Below are positions 7,985 to 18,558 of a stretch of DNA of 64,000 bases, piece after piece. Position 1 is the first letter of the stretch; each line of letters starts with the position of its first letter. Origin of the DNA: Pseudomonas oryzihabitans (lineage in GTDB: Bacteria; Pseudomonadota; Gammaproteobacteria; Pseudomonadales; Pseudomonadaceae). The stretch spans positions 1,454,001-1,518,000 of the forward strand of contig NZ_CP017024.1 of the NCBI RefSeq assembly GCF_014522265.1, read 5' to 3'. Under the pieces are notes generated by a model. The model had not been told where the DNA came from, did no database searches, and saw nothing but the letters and a program-made list of their open reading frames with translations. The translations under genes and the position numbers were made by a program.

Positions 7985-9976
7985 TCACGACAGGGCCTCC
8001 GCGACCGGCCGCCGTGCGGCGGCCGGCTTGCTGTCCACCGGTGCCTCGACGATGGCCTCGGCCACCAGCTCGGCGATGTCCTTGATCTCCGGGCGCGGGG
8101 CGACCACGCCTTCCAGCATCAGGGTGCACTGGGGGCAGCCCACGGCCACCAGCTCGGCGCCGGTTTCCTGGATGTCGGCCATGCGCATGTCGGGAATCCG
8201 CTGCTTGCCGGGGATGTCGGTGATCGGCGCGCCGCCGCCACCGCCGCAGCAGCGCGAACGGAAGCCGGAACGCTCCATCTCCTTGACCGCGATGCCCAGC
8301 GCCTTGAGCACCGCGCGCGGCGCCTCGTACTCGCCGTTGTAGCGGCCCAGGTAGCAGGGATCATGATAGGTGATGGTGGCGCCCTGCTCGGCCAGGGCGT
8401 GCTGGCCCAGGTGCAGGGTGCCGCGGCTGAGCAGGGTCTCGATGAAGGTGCTGTGGTGCTGCACCTGATAGTGGCCACCCAGTTCGCCGTATTCGTTCTT
8501 GAGCATGTGGAAGCTGTGGGGATCGCAGGAGACGATGGTCTGGAAGCGATACTTGCCCAGGGTCTCGATGTTGCGCCTGGCCAGTTGCTGGAAGGTCGCC
8601 TCGTCCCCCAGACGACGGGCAACGTCACCGCTGTCGCGTTCTTCCAGACCGAGCACGGCGAAGTCCACCTTGGCCGCCTTGAGCACCTTGACGAAGGCGC
8701 GCAGGGTGCGCTGGTTGCGCATGTCGAAGGCGCCGTCGCCGACCCAGAACAGCACCTCGGCCTGGCCCTTGTCCTGCATCAGCGGCAGGTCCAGGTCGGC
8801 GGCCCAGTTCAGGCGGCCACCAGGGGCGAAGCCGCCGGGGTTGTCGGTGGCGATGAGATTTTCCAGCACCTCGGCGCCCTTGTTCGGCGTCTCGCCGCGT
8901 TCCAGGGTCAGGTGCCGACGCATGTCGACGATGGCATCGACGTGCTCGATCATCATCGGGCATTCCTCGACGCAGGCGCGGCAGGTGGTGCAGGACCAGA
9001 GGGTCTCGGCGTCCACCAGGGCCTTGCCCTGACGGGCAACGATGGGCAGGTGCGGACCGCCAGCGTGCTCGCCGACCGGCTGGCCGGGATAGGGCGAGCC
9101 GAAGTAGCGGGCATCGCTGCCGCCCTTGAGGCCGACCACCATGTCCTGGATCAGCTTCTTGGGGTTGAGCGGCTGGCCGGCGGCGAAGGCCGGGCACATG
9201 GCCTCGCAGCGACCGCACTGGACGCAGGCGTCGAAGCCGAGCAGCTGGTTCCAGGTGAAGTCGGCGGGCTTTTCCACACCCAGCGGCGCCTTGGGATCGT
9301 GCAGGTCCAGCGCCTTGAGGCCGCTGGAGCGGGCGGCGCTGGCGTTGTGCGGGGTGCTGAAGCGCTCGGCGCGGCGGTGCCAGGCCAGGTGCAGGGCGCC
9401 GGCGAAGGCGTGCTTGATGGGACCGCCCCAGGTCATGCCGAGGAACAGCTCGGATACGCCCCAGGCCACGCCCACCGCCAGCACCGCGGCCAGAATCCAG
9501 CCACCGAAGTCCGGTGGCAGGATGCCGGCGACCGGCAGGGTGGCGATGAAGAAGCTCGCGGCAAAGGCCAGCAGGCTCTTGGGCAGGCGCATCCAGGGAC
9601 CCTTGGACAGCCGCGCCGGCGGGTTGCGGCGGCGCTTGGCGACAAACAGGGCACCGGTGAACATGCAGGCGGTGGCCGCCAGCAGCGCCCAGCCGAGGAT
9701 GCGGCTGTGCAGGCCGAAGCCGTGCACCAGGATGGCCAGCAGCGCCGCCAGGACGAAACCGCCCGCGGTGGCCACGTGGGTCTTGGAGATGTACTTGTCG
9801 CGGTCGACCACGTGGTGCAGGTCCACCAGGTAGCGCCGCGGCATCTTCAGCAGCCCGCCGAGCCAGTCGACCTCGGCCGGACGCCCTTGCCGCCAGAGGC
9901 TGAAGCGGCGCACGGCGCCGATCACGGTGAGGGCCAGGGCGGCGAAGAGCAGGATGGGGAGGATGGTACTGAGCAT
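7985..9976 (-). CDS. dgcB: Dimethylglycine demethylase subunit DgcB (Fe-S oxidoreductase)
   Basis: A 663-residue membrane-linked iron-sulfur protein, subunit of the enzyme that oxidises dimethylglycine to sarcosine. The first ~210 residues hold several hydrophobic segments (MLSTILPILLFAALALTVIG and others). Two 4Fe-4S clusters follow, CVQCGRCEAMCP and CTTCRACVEECP. The C-terminal half has paired cysteine-rich (CCG) domains, with YHDPCYLGRYN and SRCCGGGGGAP typical of heterodisulfide-reductase-like electron carriers. It sits between dgcA and etfA, as in P. aeruginosa. The 183-bp gap to dgcA and the 175-bp gap to etfA both hold REP-like repeats. Confidence 0.93.
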   Translation of the reverse strand: MLSTILPILLFAALALTVIGAVRRFSLWRQGRPAEVDWLGGLLKMPRRYLVDLHHVVDRDKYISKTHVATAGGFVLAALLAILVHGFGLHSRILGWALLAATACMFTGALFVAKRRRNPPARLSKGPWMRLPKSLLAFAASFFIATLPVAGILPPDFGGWILAAVLAVGVAWGVSELFLGMTWGGPIKHAFAGALHLAWHRRAERFSTPHNASAARSSGLKALDLHDPKAPLGVEKPADFTWNQLLGFDACVQCGRCEAMCPAFAAGQPLNPKKLIQDMVVGLKGGSDARYFGSPYPGQPVGEHAGGPHLPIVARQGKALVDAETLWSCTTCRACVEECPMMIEHVDAIVDMRRHLTLERGETPNKGAEVLENLIATDNPGGFAPGGRLNWAADLDLPLMQDKGQAEVLFWVGDGAFDMRNQRTLRAFVKVLKAAKVDFAVLGLEERDSGDVARRLGDEATFQQLARRNIETLGKYRFQTIVSCDPHSFHMLKNEYGELGGHYQVQHHSTFIETLLSRGTLHLGQHALAEQGATITYHDPCYLGRYNGEYEAPRAVLKALGIAVKEMERSGFRSRCCGGGGGAPITDIPGKQRIPDMRMADIQETGAELVAVGCPQCTLMLEGVVAPRPEIKDIAELVAEAIVEAPVDSKPAAARRPVAEALS

Positions 9977-10014
9977 TGCGGGTCTCCCTACGGGACCTCG
10001 GGTGGCTGCGGATC

Positions 10015-10116
10015 ACCCCCTCTCCCTGGGGAGAAAGCCGAGAGGGGGAGCCCACGTGCACGCCAAGGCGTCAGCGAGGCCCCTCATCCCCGCCCTCTCC
10101 CTCAGGGAGAGGGGGC
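10015..10116. repeat. REP-like elements between dgcA and dgcB
   Basis: Two REP-like palindromes: CCCCCTCTCCCTGGGGAG near 10015-10032 with a degenerate second arm to ~10050, and CCCTCATCCCCGCCCTCTCC with GGGAGAGGGGG at 10082-10115. They occupy most of the gap between dgcA and dgcB. No gene is seen here. Confidence 0.8.
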
Positions 10117-10159
10117 TGTCCGTGCCGACCGGACGTTGCGAACCCTCACGGGGCGTGTC

Positions 10160-12220
10160 TTAGAAGTCCTTGCACAGGCGCAGGGCGTCGTAGATGGCGG
10201 CGTGGGTGTTGCGCTGGGCCACGCAGTCGCCGATCCGGTAGAGCAGGTAGCCGTTGCCGGTCTCGCCGAGCGCCGGCTGTGGCTCGATGGCGAACAGCGC
10301 CTCGATGTCCATCTGGCCCTTGTTGCGCGAGTCTTCCTTGAGGGCGTAGTAGAGCCCCTCGTCCGGGCGTACGCCGTTCTCGATGACGACCTGGTCGACC
10401 ACGCGCTCCTCGCGGGCGCCGGTGTATTCGTTCTCCAGTACCGCGATCTTCTTGTCGCCCTCGGCGTAGACCTTTTCCAGCATCAGGTCGCCGGTCATGA
10501 TCACTTCCTTGGGATAGAGGCTGCGGTAGTAGGTCGGGAAGGTGGTCCCACCGATGGCCACGCCCGGCTTGATGTCGTCGGTGACGATCTCGACCTGGGC
10601 GCCCTTGTCGGCCAGGTAGTCGGCCACCGACATGCCGGTGAATTCGCAGATGGTGTCGTACACCAGCACGTTCTTGCCCGGCTCGACCTTGCCCGAGAGG
10701 ATGTCCCAGCTGCTGACGACCAGGCCGTCGGCGGCGTGCCAGTGGTCGACCTGTTCCAGGAAGGGATGGCCGCCATTGGCCAGGATGACGATGTCCGGGC
10801 GCAGGTCGAGGATGGTCGCCGGATCGGCAGCGGTGCCCAGACGCAGGTCGATGCCCAGGCGCGTCAGCTCCAGCTGGTACCAGCGGGTGATGCCGGCGAT
10901 CTGGTCGCGCTGCGGCGCGCGGGAGGCCAGGGTGATCTGGCCGCCGAGCTGCTCCTGCTTCTCGAACAGGGTGACGTCATGGCCACGCTCGGCGGAGACG
11001 CGCGCGGCCTCCATGCCGGCCGGACCGCCGCCGACGATGACCACCTTGCGCTTGGGCCCGGTGGACTTCTCGATAATGTGCGGCAGGCCCATGTATTCGC
11101 GGCTGGTGGCGGCGTTCTGGATGCACAGCACGTCCAGGCCGTTGTACTGGCGGTCGATGCAGTAGTTGGCGCCGACGCACTGACGGATCTGGTCGATCTG
11201 GCCCATCTTGATCTTGGTGATCAGGTGCGGATCGGCGATGTGGGCGCGGGTCATGCCGACCATGTCGACGTAGCCGCCCTCCAGGATGCGGGTGGCCTGG
11301 TTCGGGTCCTTGATGTTCTGGGCGTGCAGCACCGGCACGTTGACCACTTCCTTGATGCCCGCCGCCAGGTGCAGGAAGGGCTCCGGCGGATAGGTCATGT
11401 TGGGGATGACGTTGGCCAGGGTGTTGTGGGTGTCGCAACCCGAGCCGACCACACCGATGAAGTCGAGCATGCCGGTGTCGCTGTAGTACTTGGCGATCTG
11501 CTTCATGTCGTCGTGGGACAGACCGTCCGGGTGGAATTCGTCGCCGGTGATGCGCATACCGACGCAGAAGTCGTCACCGACCTCGGCGCGCACGGCCTTG
11601 AGCACCTCCATGCCGAATCTCATGCGGTTCTCGAAGCTGCCACCCCATTCGTCGGTGCGCTTGTTGACCCGCGGCGACCAGAACTGGTCGATCATGTGCT
11701 GGTGCACGGCGGACAGCTCGACGCCGTCCAGGCCGCCGGCCTTGGCCCGGCGCGCGGCCTGGGCGAAGTTGCCGATCACCCGCCAGATCTCTTCCGGCTC
11801 GATGGTCTTGCAGGTGGCGCGGTGCACGGGCTCGCGGATGCCCGACGGCGACATCAGGGTCGGCCAGTGGCCGCCGTCCCAGCGCGAACGACGCCCCATG
11901 TGGGTGATCTGGATCATGATCTTGGCGCCGTGCTTGTGCATGGCGTCGGCCAGATTCTGAAAGTGCGGAATGATGCGGTCGGTGGAGAGGTTGACCGAAC
12001 TCCACCAGTGCTGCGGGCTGTCGATGGCGACCACCGAGGAACCCCCGCAGATGGCCAGGCCGATGCCGCCCTTGGCCTTCTCTTCGTAATACTTGACGTA
12101 GCGCTCGGTGGTCATGCCGCCGTCGGTGGCATAGACCTCGGCATGGGCCGTGGAGAGTACGCGGTTGCGGATGGTGAGCTTGCCGATCTGGATCGGCTGG
12201 AACATTGCTTCGAAGGCCAT
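10160..12220 (-). CDS. dgcA: Dimethylglycine demethylase subunit DgcA (FMN/FAD oxidoreductase)
   Basis: A 686-residue flavoprotein of the Old Yellow Enzyme / 2,4-dienoyl-CoA reductase family. The N-terminal ~375 residues form the FMN TIM barrel (PIQIGKLTIRNRVLSTAHAE; DGVELSAVHQHMIDQFWSP with the substrate-side His pair). The linker holds the 4Fe-4S cysteines (CVGANYCI, then VLCIQNAA). The C-terminal part is the FAD/NAD domain (VVIVGGGPAGMEAARVSAERG, DIVILANGG). With DgcB it demethylates dimethylglycine to sarcosine in glycine betaine catabolism. DUF5943 lies 105 bp upstream. Confidence 0.95.
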   Translation of the reverse strand: MAFEAMFQPIQIGKLTIRNRVLSTAHAEVYATDGGMTTERYVKYYEEKAKGGIGLAICGGSSVVAIDSPQHWWSSVNLSTDRIIPHFQNLADAMHKHGAKIMIQITHMGRRSRWDGGHWPTLMSPSGIREPVHRATCKTIEPEEIWRVIGNFAQAARRAKAGGLDGVELSAVHQHMIDQFWSPRVNKRTDEWGGSFENRMRFGMEVLKAVRAEVGDDFCVGMRITGDEFHPDGLSHDDMKQIAKYYSDTGMLDFIGVVGSGCDTHNTLANVIPNMTYPPEPFLHLAAGIKEVVNVPVLHAQNIKDPNQATRILEGGYVDMVGMTRAHIADPHLITKIKMGQIDQIRQCVGANYCIDRQYNGLDVLCIQNAATSREYMGLPHIIEKSTGPKRKVVIVGGGPAGMEAARVSAERGHDVTLFEKQEQLGGQITLASRAPQRDQIAGITRWYQLELTRLGIDLRLGTAADPATILDLRPDIVILANGGHPFLEQVDHWHAADGLVVSSWDILSGKVEPGKNVLVYDTICEFTGMSVADYLADKGAQVEIVTDDIKPGVAIGGTTFPTYYRSLYPKEVIMTGDLMLEKVYAEGDKKIAVLENEYTGAREERVVDQVVIENGVRPDEGLYYALKEDSRNKGQMDIEALFAIEPQPALGETGNGYLLYRIGDCVAQRNTHAAIYDALRLCKDF

Positions 12221-12325
12221 GACCTTCTCCTCGATCGGCTGGTGCGCGGTCTTGAGCCGCGCTCTTGCTCTGGGGTGTCGCTGGGGTGGCGGCGAGCGGG
12301 TCGGCGGCCACCCGGGGGCGCGGCG

Positions 12326-12856
12326 TTACTTCGGCCGGGTAACGAACAGGCCGTCGTCGTGGCCTTCTTCGGAACCGCTGTATTCCTGGACGGTGACGGT
12401 GCGGATGGCACTGCCCTTGGCGGCCAGGATCTGGTCGATGGCGCCGGAGAACCAGCCGGTGAACATGTAGTCCACCTTGCGATTGACCTTGCCGTAGACG
12501 TAGACGAAGGCGGAATGCTTGAGCTTGACCTCGGCGTAGCCGGTGTCCAGGTCGAGCTTCTGGGTCTCGAACAGGCCCCAACCGCGCTGCGACAGGCGCT
12601 TCATGTAGTGCTCGAACACCGCGGCGCCATGGATGCCATGGCATTCGGCTTCCTTCTCGCACCAGTGCCAGGCGGACTTATAGCCGGCCTTGTAGAGGAT
12701 CTCGGCGTACTTGTCGGCGCCCAGGACTTCTTCGATGCCCATGTGGTTGTTGACGAAGAAGTGCCGGGGTACGTACAGCATCGGCAGGGCGTCGGTGGTC
12801 CAGACGCCGGTTTCGTCGTCGACCTGGATGGGCATTTCGGGGGCGTGGCTGGCCAT
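12326..12856 (-). CDS. DUF5943 protein of the dimethylglycine operon
   Basis: A 176-residue soluble protein with no signal peptide. It is rich in aromatics (GYKSAWHWCEKEAECHGIHG, FVYVYGKVNRKVDYMFTGWF) and resembles the V4R/XylR-N-like ligand-binding fold grouped as DUF5943. In P. aeruginosa a homologue lies in the same place between the dipeptidase and dgcA. Its biochemical role is not known; conserved linkage suggests an accessory function in betaine or dimethylglycine catabolism. The ATG at 12856 gives the full conserved N-terminus. Confidence 0.85.
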   Translation of the reverse strand: MASHAPEMPIQVDDETGVWTTDALPMLYVPRHFFVNNHMGIEEVLGADKYAEILYKAGYKSAWHWCEKEAECHGIHGAAVFEHYMKRLSQRGWGLFETQKLDLDTGYAEVKLKHSAFVYVYGKVNRKVDYMFTGWFSGAIDQILAAKGSAIRTVTVQEYSGSEEGHDDGLFVTRPK

Positions 12857-12888
12857 GTGTGGAGCTCCGATTCGCTAATACGTATCTA

Positions 12889-13044
12889 AAAAAAGGTGTG
12901 GGTGAATGCCTGTGGAGCCGTAGCGAGCGCGCCGCTGGCAAGGAGCCCCGCAGCGCCAGGTGAGAGCAGTACCGAGGTACGGCGAACCTGGCGCGAGGAC
13001 GCGACGCCGCTAGCGGTGTGCGCAGTAGGCTCCAGAGGTATTCA

Positions 13045-13045
<1 letters not shown>
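12889..13045 (-). terminator. Large nested hairpin followed by a T-tract
   Basis: Between the dipeptidase and DUF5943 genes lies a nested palindrome. The outer arms are GTGAATGCCTGTGGAGCC (from 12902) against GGCTCCAGAGGTATTCAC (to 13045), with two mismatched spots. Inside are CGCCAGGT (12954) against ACCTGGCG (12986) and GTACC/GGTAC at the tip (12969-12980). Read on the minus strand the structure is followed after 7 bases by TTTTTTT (12890-12896). It may end part of the dipeptidase transcript or act as an mRNA-stability element. It could also be a degenerate mobile repeat. Confidence 0.55.
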
Positions 13046-14022
<977 letters not shown>

Positions 14023-14153
14023 GACAGGCTCCGGCGTTGGTCTCGCGCCGGAACGGGTGCCGGCGATTCGAGGCCAGCATAGCCCCGGGGTCCTGGCCGA
14101 CCGGATGCAAAAACGACAGGGGTATCACCAGAAGCGTCAGTGACCGGATCGGC

Positions 14154-15140
14154 CTACCCCGGCGGCAGGCCCGCGACCGCCGCCGCGGACTCCGGCGCCG
14201 ACGACCGGTGCGGCCGGTCTTCCCGCGGACTCAGGCCGAAGCGCTGGCGGTAGCAGCGGGAGAAATAGGACGCGGACTCGAAGCCGCAGGCCAGGGCGAC
14301 GTCCAGCACACTGGCCTCGCCCTGCTGCAGCAGCTGGCGCGCCCGGTCCAGGCGCAGCTGCAGATAGAAGGTGGAGGGGGTCGTCTGCAGATGGAGGCGG
14401 AACAGCCGCTCCAGCTGGCGGCGGGTCACCTGGATGCCGGCGGCCAGTTCCAGGGTGCCCAGGGGCGTCTCGGTATGGCGCTCCATGCGCTCCACCACCC
14501 GGATCAGCTTGCGGTTGGCGATGCCGTAGCGCTGCGCCACCTGCAGCCGCTGGTGCTCGCGCGGCGGGCGGATGCGCCCGAGCACGAATTGCTCGGAGAC
14601 CTGCACCGCCAGTGCGCTGCCGTGGCTGCGGCCGATCAGCTCCAGCAGCAGGTCGAGACTGGCCGTGCCGCCGGCGCAGGTGATGCGACCGCGGTCGATC
14701 TCGAACAGCTCGCCGGTCACTTCCAGTTGCGGCCAGGCTTCGCGAAAGGCCGCCACCGCCTCCCAGTGCAGGGTGATCCGGTGGCCGTCCAGCAGCCCGG
14801 CGCGGGCCAGCACCTGGGCACCGGTGTCGATGCCGCCCAGGGGATGGCCGTGGCGGGCGACCTGGCGCAGCCAGCTGGCGAGGTCGTCGTCGTAATGGGC
14901 CAGGGGCTCGAAACCGGCCACCACGAACAGGGTGGTGCCCGGCTCCAGGGCGTCGAGGCCGCCGTCGACATTGACCGACATGCCGTTGCTGGCGGTCACC
15001 GCCGCGCCCTCGCGACCGAGGATGCGCCAGCCATAGCTGCCCGGACGAAAGCGATTGGCTACCCGCAGGGGTTCCAGGGTGGCGATGAAGCCCAGGGCGG
15101 AAAAGCCGGGCAACAGGAGAAAGGCAAAGGACTGCGGCAT
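14154..15140 (-). CDS. cdhR: GlxA/AraC-type regulator of carnitine catabolism
   Basis: A 328-residue regulator. Residues 1-~195 are a DJ-1/PfpI-like domain (FAFLLLPGFSALGFIATLEP; IDTGAQVLARAGLLDGHRIT, with Thr in place of the nucleophilic Cys). The C-terminal ~100 residues carry two AraC-type helix-turn-helix motifs (LELAAGIQVTRRQLERLFR; VLDVALACGFESASYFSRCY). It is divergent from the caiX-cdhC-cdhA-cdhB operon, the arrangement of CdhR in P. aeruginosa, which activates carnitine genes. The frame extends to a TTG at 15176, but the ATG at 15140 with AGGGA upstream is preferred. Confidence 0.88.
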   Translation of the reverse strand: MPQSFAFLLLPGFSALGFIATLEPLRVANRFRPGSYGWRILGREGAAVTASNGMSVNVDGGLDALEPGTTLFVVAGFEPLAHYDDDLASWLRQVARHGHPLGGIDTGAQVLARAGLLDGHRITLHWEAVAAFREAWPQLEVTGELFEIDRGRITCAGGTASLDLLLELIGRSHGSALAVQVSEQFVLGRIRPPREHQRLQVAQRYGIANRKLIRVVERMERHTETPLGTLELAAGIQVTRRQLERLFRLHLQTTPSTFYLQLRLDRARQLLQQGEASVLDVALACGFESASYFSRCYRQRFGLSPREDRPHRSSAPESAAAVAGLPPG

Positions 15141-15295
15141 GGGTGGGGCGTCCCTGGTAACGATTGGCTTGTGCAAGCAAGAAGGTCGCCAGGGTGCAAA
15201 TTCCGGTCGTCGGGCTGCACATGACCGCGGGGCGAGGCGCCTAGGGTAGAAGGCAACCGGCAGTCATCCCCGCCCGCCGCCCCAGGGAGTTCGCC

Positions 15296-16231
15296 ATGCC
15301 CAACAAGACCCTCAGCACCACCCTCCTCGCCTGCGGCCTGCTGGCCGCCACCCTCGGCAGCGCCCGCGCCGCCGATCCCGACAGCTGCCAGACGGTGCGG
15401 ATGGGCATTGTCGGCTGGACCGACGTGGTCGCCACCAGTGCCCTGGCCGAGGTCATGCTCGAAGGCCTCGGCTACGGCGTGAAGCCGACCACCGCCTCCC
15501 AGCAGATAATCATGGCGGCCATGGGTGACAAGAATCTGGACGTGTTCCTCGGCTACTGGCAGCCGACCATGCAGCCGGTGGTGCAGCCCTTCGTCGACAA
15601 GGGCCAGGTCAAGGTGCTGACCCCGCCGCTGCTGGCCGATGCCCAGTCCACCTTCGCGGTACCCGAGTACGTCTACGAGGCGGGCCTGAAGACCTTTGCC
15701 GACATCGCCCGCTTCAAGGACAAGCTCGGCGGCAAGATCTACGGCATCGAGCCGGGCAGCGGCGCCAACCGTGGCACTGCCGAAATGATCAAGACCGACC
15801 GCTTCGGCCTCAAGGACTTCCAGCTGGTGGAGTCCAGCGAGGCGGGCATGCTCACCGCCGTGCGCCGCGCCGAGAAGCGCAAGGAGTGGATCGTCTTCTT
15901 CGGCTGGAAGCCGCACCCGATGAACCTGCAGATCAAGATGCGCTACCTGACCGGCAGCGAAGACGTCTTCGGCCCCAACGAAGGCCAGGCCACGGTCTCG
16001 GTGGTCACCACCGCCGACTATCCGCAGCGCTGCCCCAACGTCCAGCGGCTGCTCGGCAATCTGCACATGGACAGTGCCGAGGTCAGTGCCGTGATGGCGC
16101 CCATCCTGGAGCGCACCGCGCCCAAGGACGCCGCCCGCGCCTGGCTCAAGAACAACCCGCAACGCCTCGACGCCTTTCTCCAGGGCGTGACCACCCGTAC
16201 CGGCCAGCCCGCCGCTGCTCTCAAGCTCTGA
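15296..16231 (+). CDS. caiX: Carnitine-binding periplasmic protein of a quaternary-amine ABC system
   Basis: A 311-residue ABC substrate-binding protein of the ChoX/ProX family. It has a signal peptide ([20 protein letters not shown]...ARA) and the mature start [20 protein letters not shown]. The aromatic residues GYWQP and FFGWKPHPM are those expected to form the cation-pi cage for a trimethylammonium group. No permease or ATPase gene is adjacent; in P. aeruginosa CaiX is likewise an orphan that uses the Cbc core transporter. It is first in the carnitine operon, with AGGGAG ahead of the ATG and 19 bp to cdhC. Confidence 0.92.
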   Translation: MPNKTLSTTLLACGLLAATLGSARAADPDSCQTVRMGIVGWTDVVATSALAEVMLEGLGYGVKPTTASQQIIMAAMGDKNLDVFLGYWQPTMQPVVQPFVDKGQVKVLTPPLLADAQSTFAVPEYVYEAGLKTFADIARFKDKLGGKIYGIEPGSGANRGTAEMIKTDRFGLKDFQLVESSEAGMLTAVRRAEKRKEWIVFFGWKPHPMNLQIKMRYLTGSEDVFGPNEGQATVSVVTTADYPQRCPNVQRLLGNLHMDSAEVSAVMAPILERTAPKDAARAWLKNNPQRLDAFLQGVTTRTGQPAAALKL

Positions 16232-16250
16232 TCGCCCAAGGACAGACCCC

Positions 16251-17138
16251 ATGAACACCGATGTCATCGTCACCTGCGCCCTGACCGGCGCCGGTGATAC
16301 CGTAGGCCGCAATCCCCATGTCCCCGTTACCCCGGCGCAGATCGCCGCCGCCGCCCTGGAAGCGGCGCGCGCCGGCGCCACCGTGGTGCACGCCCATGTG
16401 CGCGATCCCGCTACCGGCAAGCCGAGTCGCGACGTGGCCCTCTATCGCGAGGTGGTCGAGCGCATCCGCGAGGCGGACGCCGAGATCGTCATCAACCTCA
16501 CCGCCGGCATGGGCGGCGACCTGGAGATCGGGCCGGGCGAGACGCCCACCGACTTCGGTCCCGGCTCGGACCTGGTCGGCCCGCTCACCCGCCTGCTGCA
16601 CATCGAGGAATTGCGTCCGGACATCTGCACCCTGGATTGCGGCACCCTCAACTTCGGCGATGGCGACTTCATCTATGTCTCCACCCCCGCGCAACTGCGC
16701 GCCGGGGCCAGGCGCATCACCGAACTGGGGGTAAAGGCCGAGCTGGAGATCTTCGACACCGGCCACCTCTGGTTCGCCAAGCAGCTGCTCAAGGAGGGGC
16801 TGCTGAAGGATCCGCTGTTCCAGCTGTGCCTGGGCATTCCCTGGGGCGCCCCGGCCGACACCACCACCATGAAGGCCATGGTCGACAACCTGCCGGCGGG
16901 CGCCTGCTGGGCCGGCTTCGGCATCGGCCGGATGCAGATGCCCATGGCCGCCCAGGCCATGCTGCTGGGCGGCAACGTCCGCGTCGGCCTGGAAGACAAT
17001 CTCTGGCTGGACCGGGGTGTCCACGCCACCAACGGCAGCCTGGTGGAGCGGGTCATCCAGATCATCGAACGGCTGGGCGGGCGCGCCCTGAGCCCCGCCG
17101 AAGGGCGCGACCGCATGCAGCTGGGAGGTGCCCGATGA
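16251..17138 (+). CDS. cdhC: Dehydrocarnitine cleavage enzyme (BKACE family)
   Basis: A 295-residue beta-keto acid cleavage enzyme. It acts on 3-dehydrocarnitine and acetyl-CoA to give betainyl-CoA and acetoacetate. The TIM-barrel and zinc-site motifs are visible: [32 protein letters not shown] (HxH zinc ligands), [10 protein letters not shown] and the C-terminal [17 protein letters not shown] with its conserved Glu. Its stop overlaps the cdhA start (ATGA). The length and motifs are normal. Confidence 0.94.
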   Translation: MNTDVIVTCALTGAGDTVGRNPHVPVTPAQIAAAALEAARAGATVVHAHVRDPATGKPSRDVALYREVVERIREADAEIVINLTAGMGGDLEIGPGETPTDFGPGSDLVGPLTRLLHIEELRPDICTLDCGTLNFGDGDFIYVSTPAQLRAGARRITELGVKAELEIFDTGHLWFAKQLLKEGLLKDPLFQLCLGIPWGAPADTTTMKAMVDNLPAGACWAGFGIGRMQMPMAAQAMLLGGNVRVGLEDNLWLDRGVHATNGSLVERVIQIIERLGGRALSPAEGRDRMQLGGAR

Positions 17139-18079
17139 GCGCCGTCTTCGCCGCCCTCGGCACCGGCGTGATTGGTGCCGGCTGGATCGCCCGCGCCCTG
17201 GCCCGCGGCCTTACGGTGCGCGCCTGGGATCCGGCACCCGGCGCCGAGGCCGCCCTGCGCACCCGCCTGGCCAATGCCTGGCCAGCCCTGCAAGCCCAGG
17301 GCCTGGCACCCGGTGCCAGCCTGGACCGCCTGAGTTTCCATACCGACCTGGACGCCGCGGTGGCCAACGCCGACGTCATCCAGGAAAGCGCCCCCGAACG
17401 CCTGGAGCTCAAGCGCGAACTGCATGCCCAAGTCAGTCGCGCGGCCCGGCCTGACGCCCTGATCTGCTCCAGCACCTCGGGCCTGCTGCCCAGCGACTTC
17501 TATGCCGAGGCGCTGCACCCCGAGCGCTGCCTGGTGGGCCATCCGTTCAATCCGGTCTATCTCCTGCCGCTGGTGGAGGTGGTGGGGGGCAGCCAGACCT
17601 CGGCGGCCAACCTGGAGCGCGCCGAAGCCTTCTATCGCGAGCTGGGCATGCGACCGCTGCGGGTGCGCAAGGAGGTGCCCGGCTTCATCGCCGATCGCCT
17701 GCTCGAAGCGCTCTGGCGCGAAGCCCTGCACCTGGTCAACGACGGCGTCGCCACCACTGGCGAGATCGACGACGCCATCCGCTATGGCGCCGGCCTGCGC
17801 TGGTCGTTCATGGGCACCTTCCTGACCTACACCCTGGCCGGCGGCCCGGCGGGCATGCGCCACTTCATGCAGCAATTCGGTCCGGCGCTGAAGCTGCCCT
17901 GGACCTACCTGGAAGCCCCGGAGCTGACCGACGGCCTGATCGACGCCGTGGTCGAGGGTACCCAGGCCCAGCAGGGCGATCTGGAACTGGCGGCGCTGGA
18001 GCGCTATCGCGACGACTGCCTGCTGGCGGTGCAGGCGGCCATCGCCGACTGCAAGACGCGCCACGGGATTCGGGACTAG
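17135..18079 (+). CDS. cdhA: L-carnitine 3-dehydrogenase
   Basis: A 314-residue NAD-dependent dehydrogenase of the 3-hydroxyacyl-CoA dehydrogenase family that oxidises L-carnitine to 3-dehydrocarnitine. The N-terminal Rossmann motif is [15 protein letters not shown]. It is followed by [26 protein letters not shown], the catalytic-His segment [19 protein letters not shown] and the C-terminal helical domain ([19 protein letters not shown]). The ATG overlaps the cdhC stop. The frame continues upstream, but that part only shadows cdhC. cdhB follows after 8 bp. Confidence 0.93.
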   Translation: MSAVFAALGTGVIGAGWIARALARGLTVRAWDPAPGAEAALRTRLANAWPALQAQGLAPGASLDRLSFHTDLDAAVANADVIQESAPERLELKRELHAQVSRAARPDALICSSTSGLLPSDFYAEALHPERCLVGHPFNPVYLLPLVEVVGGSQTSAANLERAEAFYRELGMRPLRVRKEVPGFIADRLLEALWREALHLVNDGVATTGEIDDAIRYGAGLRWSFMGTFLTYTLAGGPAGMRHFMQQFGPALKLPWTYLEAPELTDGLIDAVVEGTQAQQGDLELAALERYRDDCLLAVQAAIADCKTRHGIRD

Positions 18080-18087
18080 GAGCGGCC

Positions 18088-18558
18088 ATGATCATCCATC
18101 GCACCGCGGTCGCGCCCGAGTGGGTCGACTATAACGGCCACCTGCGCGACGCCTACTACCTGCTGATCTTCAGCCACGCCAGCGACGCCCTGATGGACGC
18201 CATGGGCCTGGACGCCGCCGGCCGCGCCGCCAGCGGGCACTCGCTGTTCACCCTGGAGTGCCACCTCAACTTCCTCCATGAGGTGAAGGCGGACGCCCAG
18301 CTGGAGGTGCGGGTGAGATTCCTGGCTCTGGACGCCAAGCGGCTGCACCTGCACTTCGGCCTCCATCACCAGGGCCAGGCCGACCTGCTGGCCGCCTCCG
18401 AGCAACTGCTGCTGCACGTCCACCTGGACGGGCCCCGCTCCGCGCCCTTCGCGCCACGGGTGCACGACTGGCTGGCGACCCGGCTGGCGGCGCAGCGGGA
18501 TGAACCCTGGCCGGAGCATGTCGGGCGGGTCATCGGCCTGCCTCCGCCCCGCCCATGA
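18088..18558 (+). CDS. cdhB: Betainyl-CoA thioesterase (hotdog fold)
   Basis: A 156-residue 4-hydroxybenzoyl-CoA-thioesterase-like hotdog protein. It has the family motif WVDYNGHLRDAYYLLIFSHA, with the catalytic Asp/Asn region near residues 12-16. In the carnitine pathway CdhB hydrolyses betainyl-CoA to glycine betaine. It lies directly between cdhA and the hydrolase gene and overlaps the latter by ATGA. Length is normal. Confidence 0.9.
   Translation: MIIHRTAVAPEWVDYNGHLRDAYYLLIFSHASDALMDAMGLDAAGRAASGHSLFTLECHLNFLHEVKADAQLEVRVRFLALDAKRLHLHFGLHHQGQADLLAASEQLLLHVHLDGPRSAPFAPRVHDWLATRLAAQRDEPWPEHVGRVIGLPPPRP

Noticed and set aside
9808-9815. CCACGTGG inside dgcB as another parS site
   Set aside because: Only the 8-bp centre matches; the flanking arms (GA/TG) differ from parS, and it lies in conserved coding sequence.
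8363-12889. A 1508-codon plus-strand open frame opposite dgcB and dgcA
   Set aside because: It is antisense to two well-conserved enzymes, spans their intergenic repeats, and has no domain. In GC-rich DNA the opposite strand is often open by codon bias.
14154-15140. The AraC-type regulator as GbdR, the general betaine regulator
   Set aside because: Position divergent from caiX-cdhCAB matches CdhR, and GbdR lies elsewhere in P. aeruginosa; sequence alone cannot fully separate the two.
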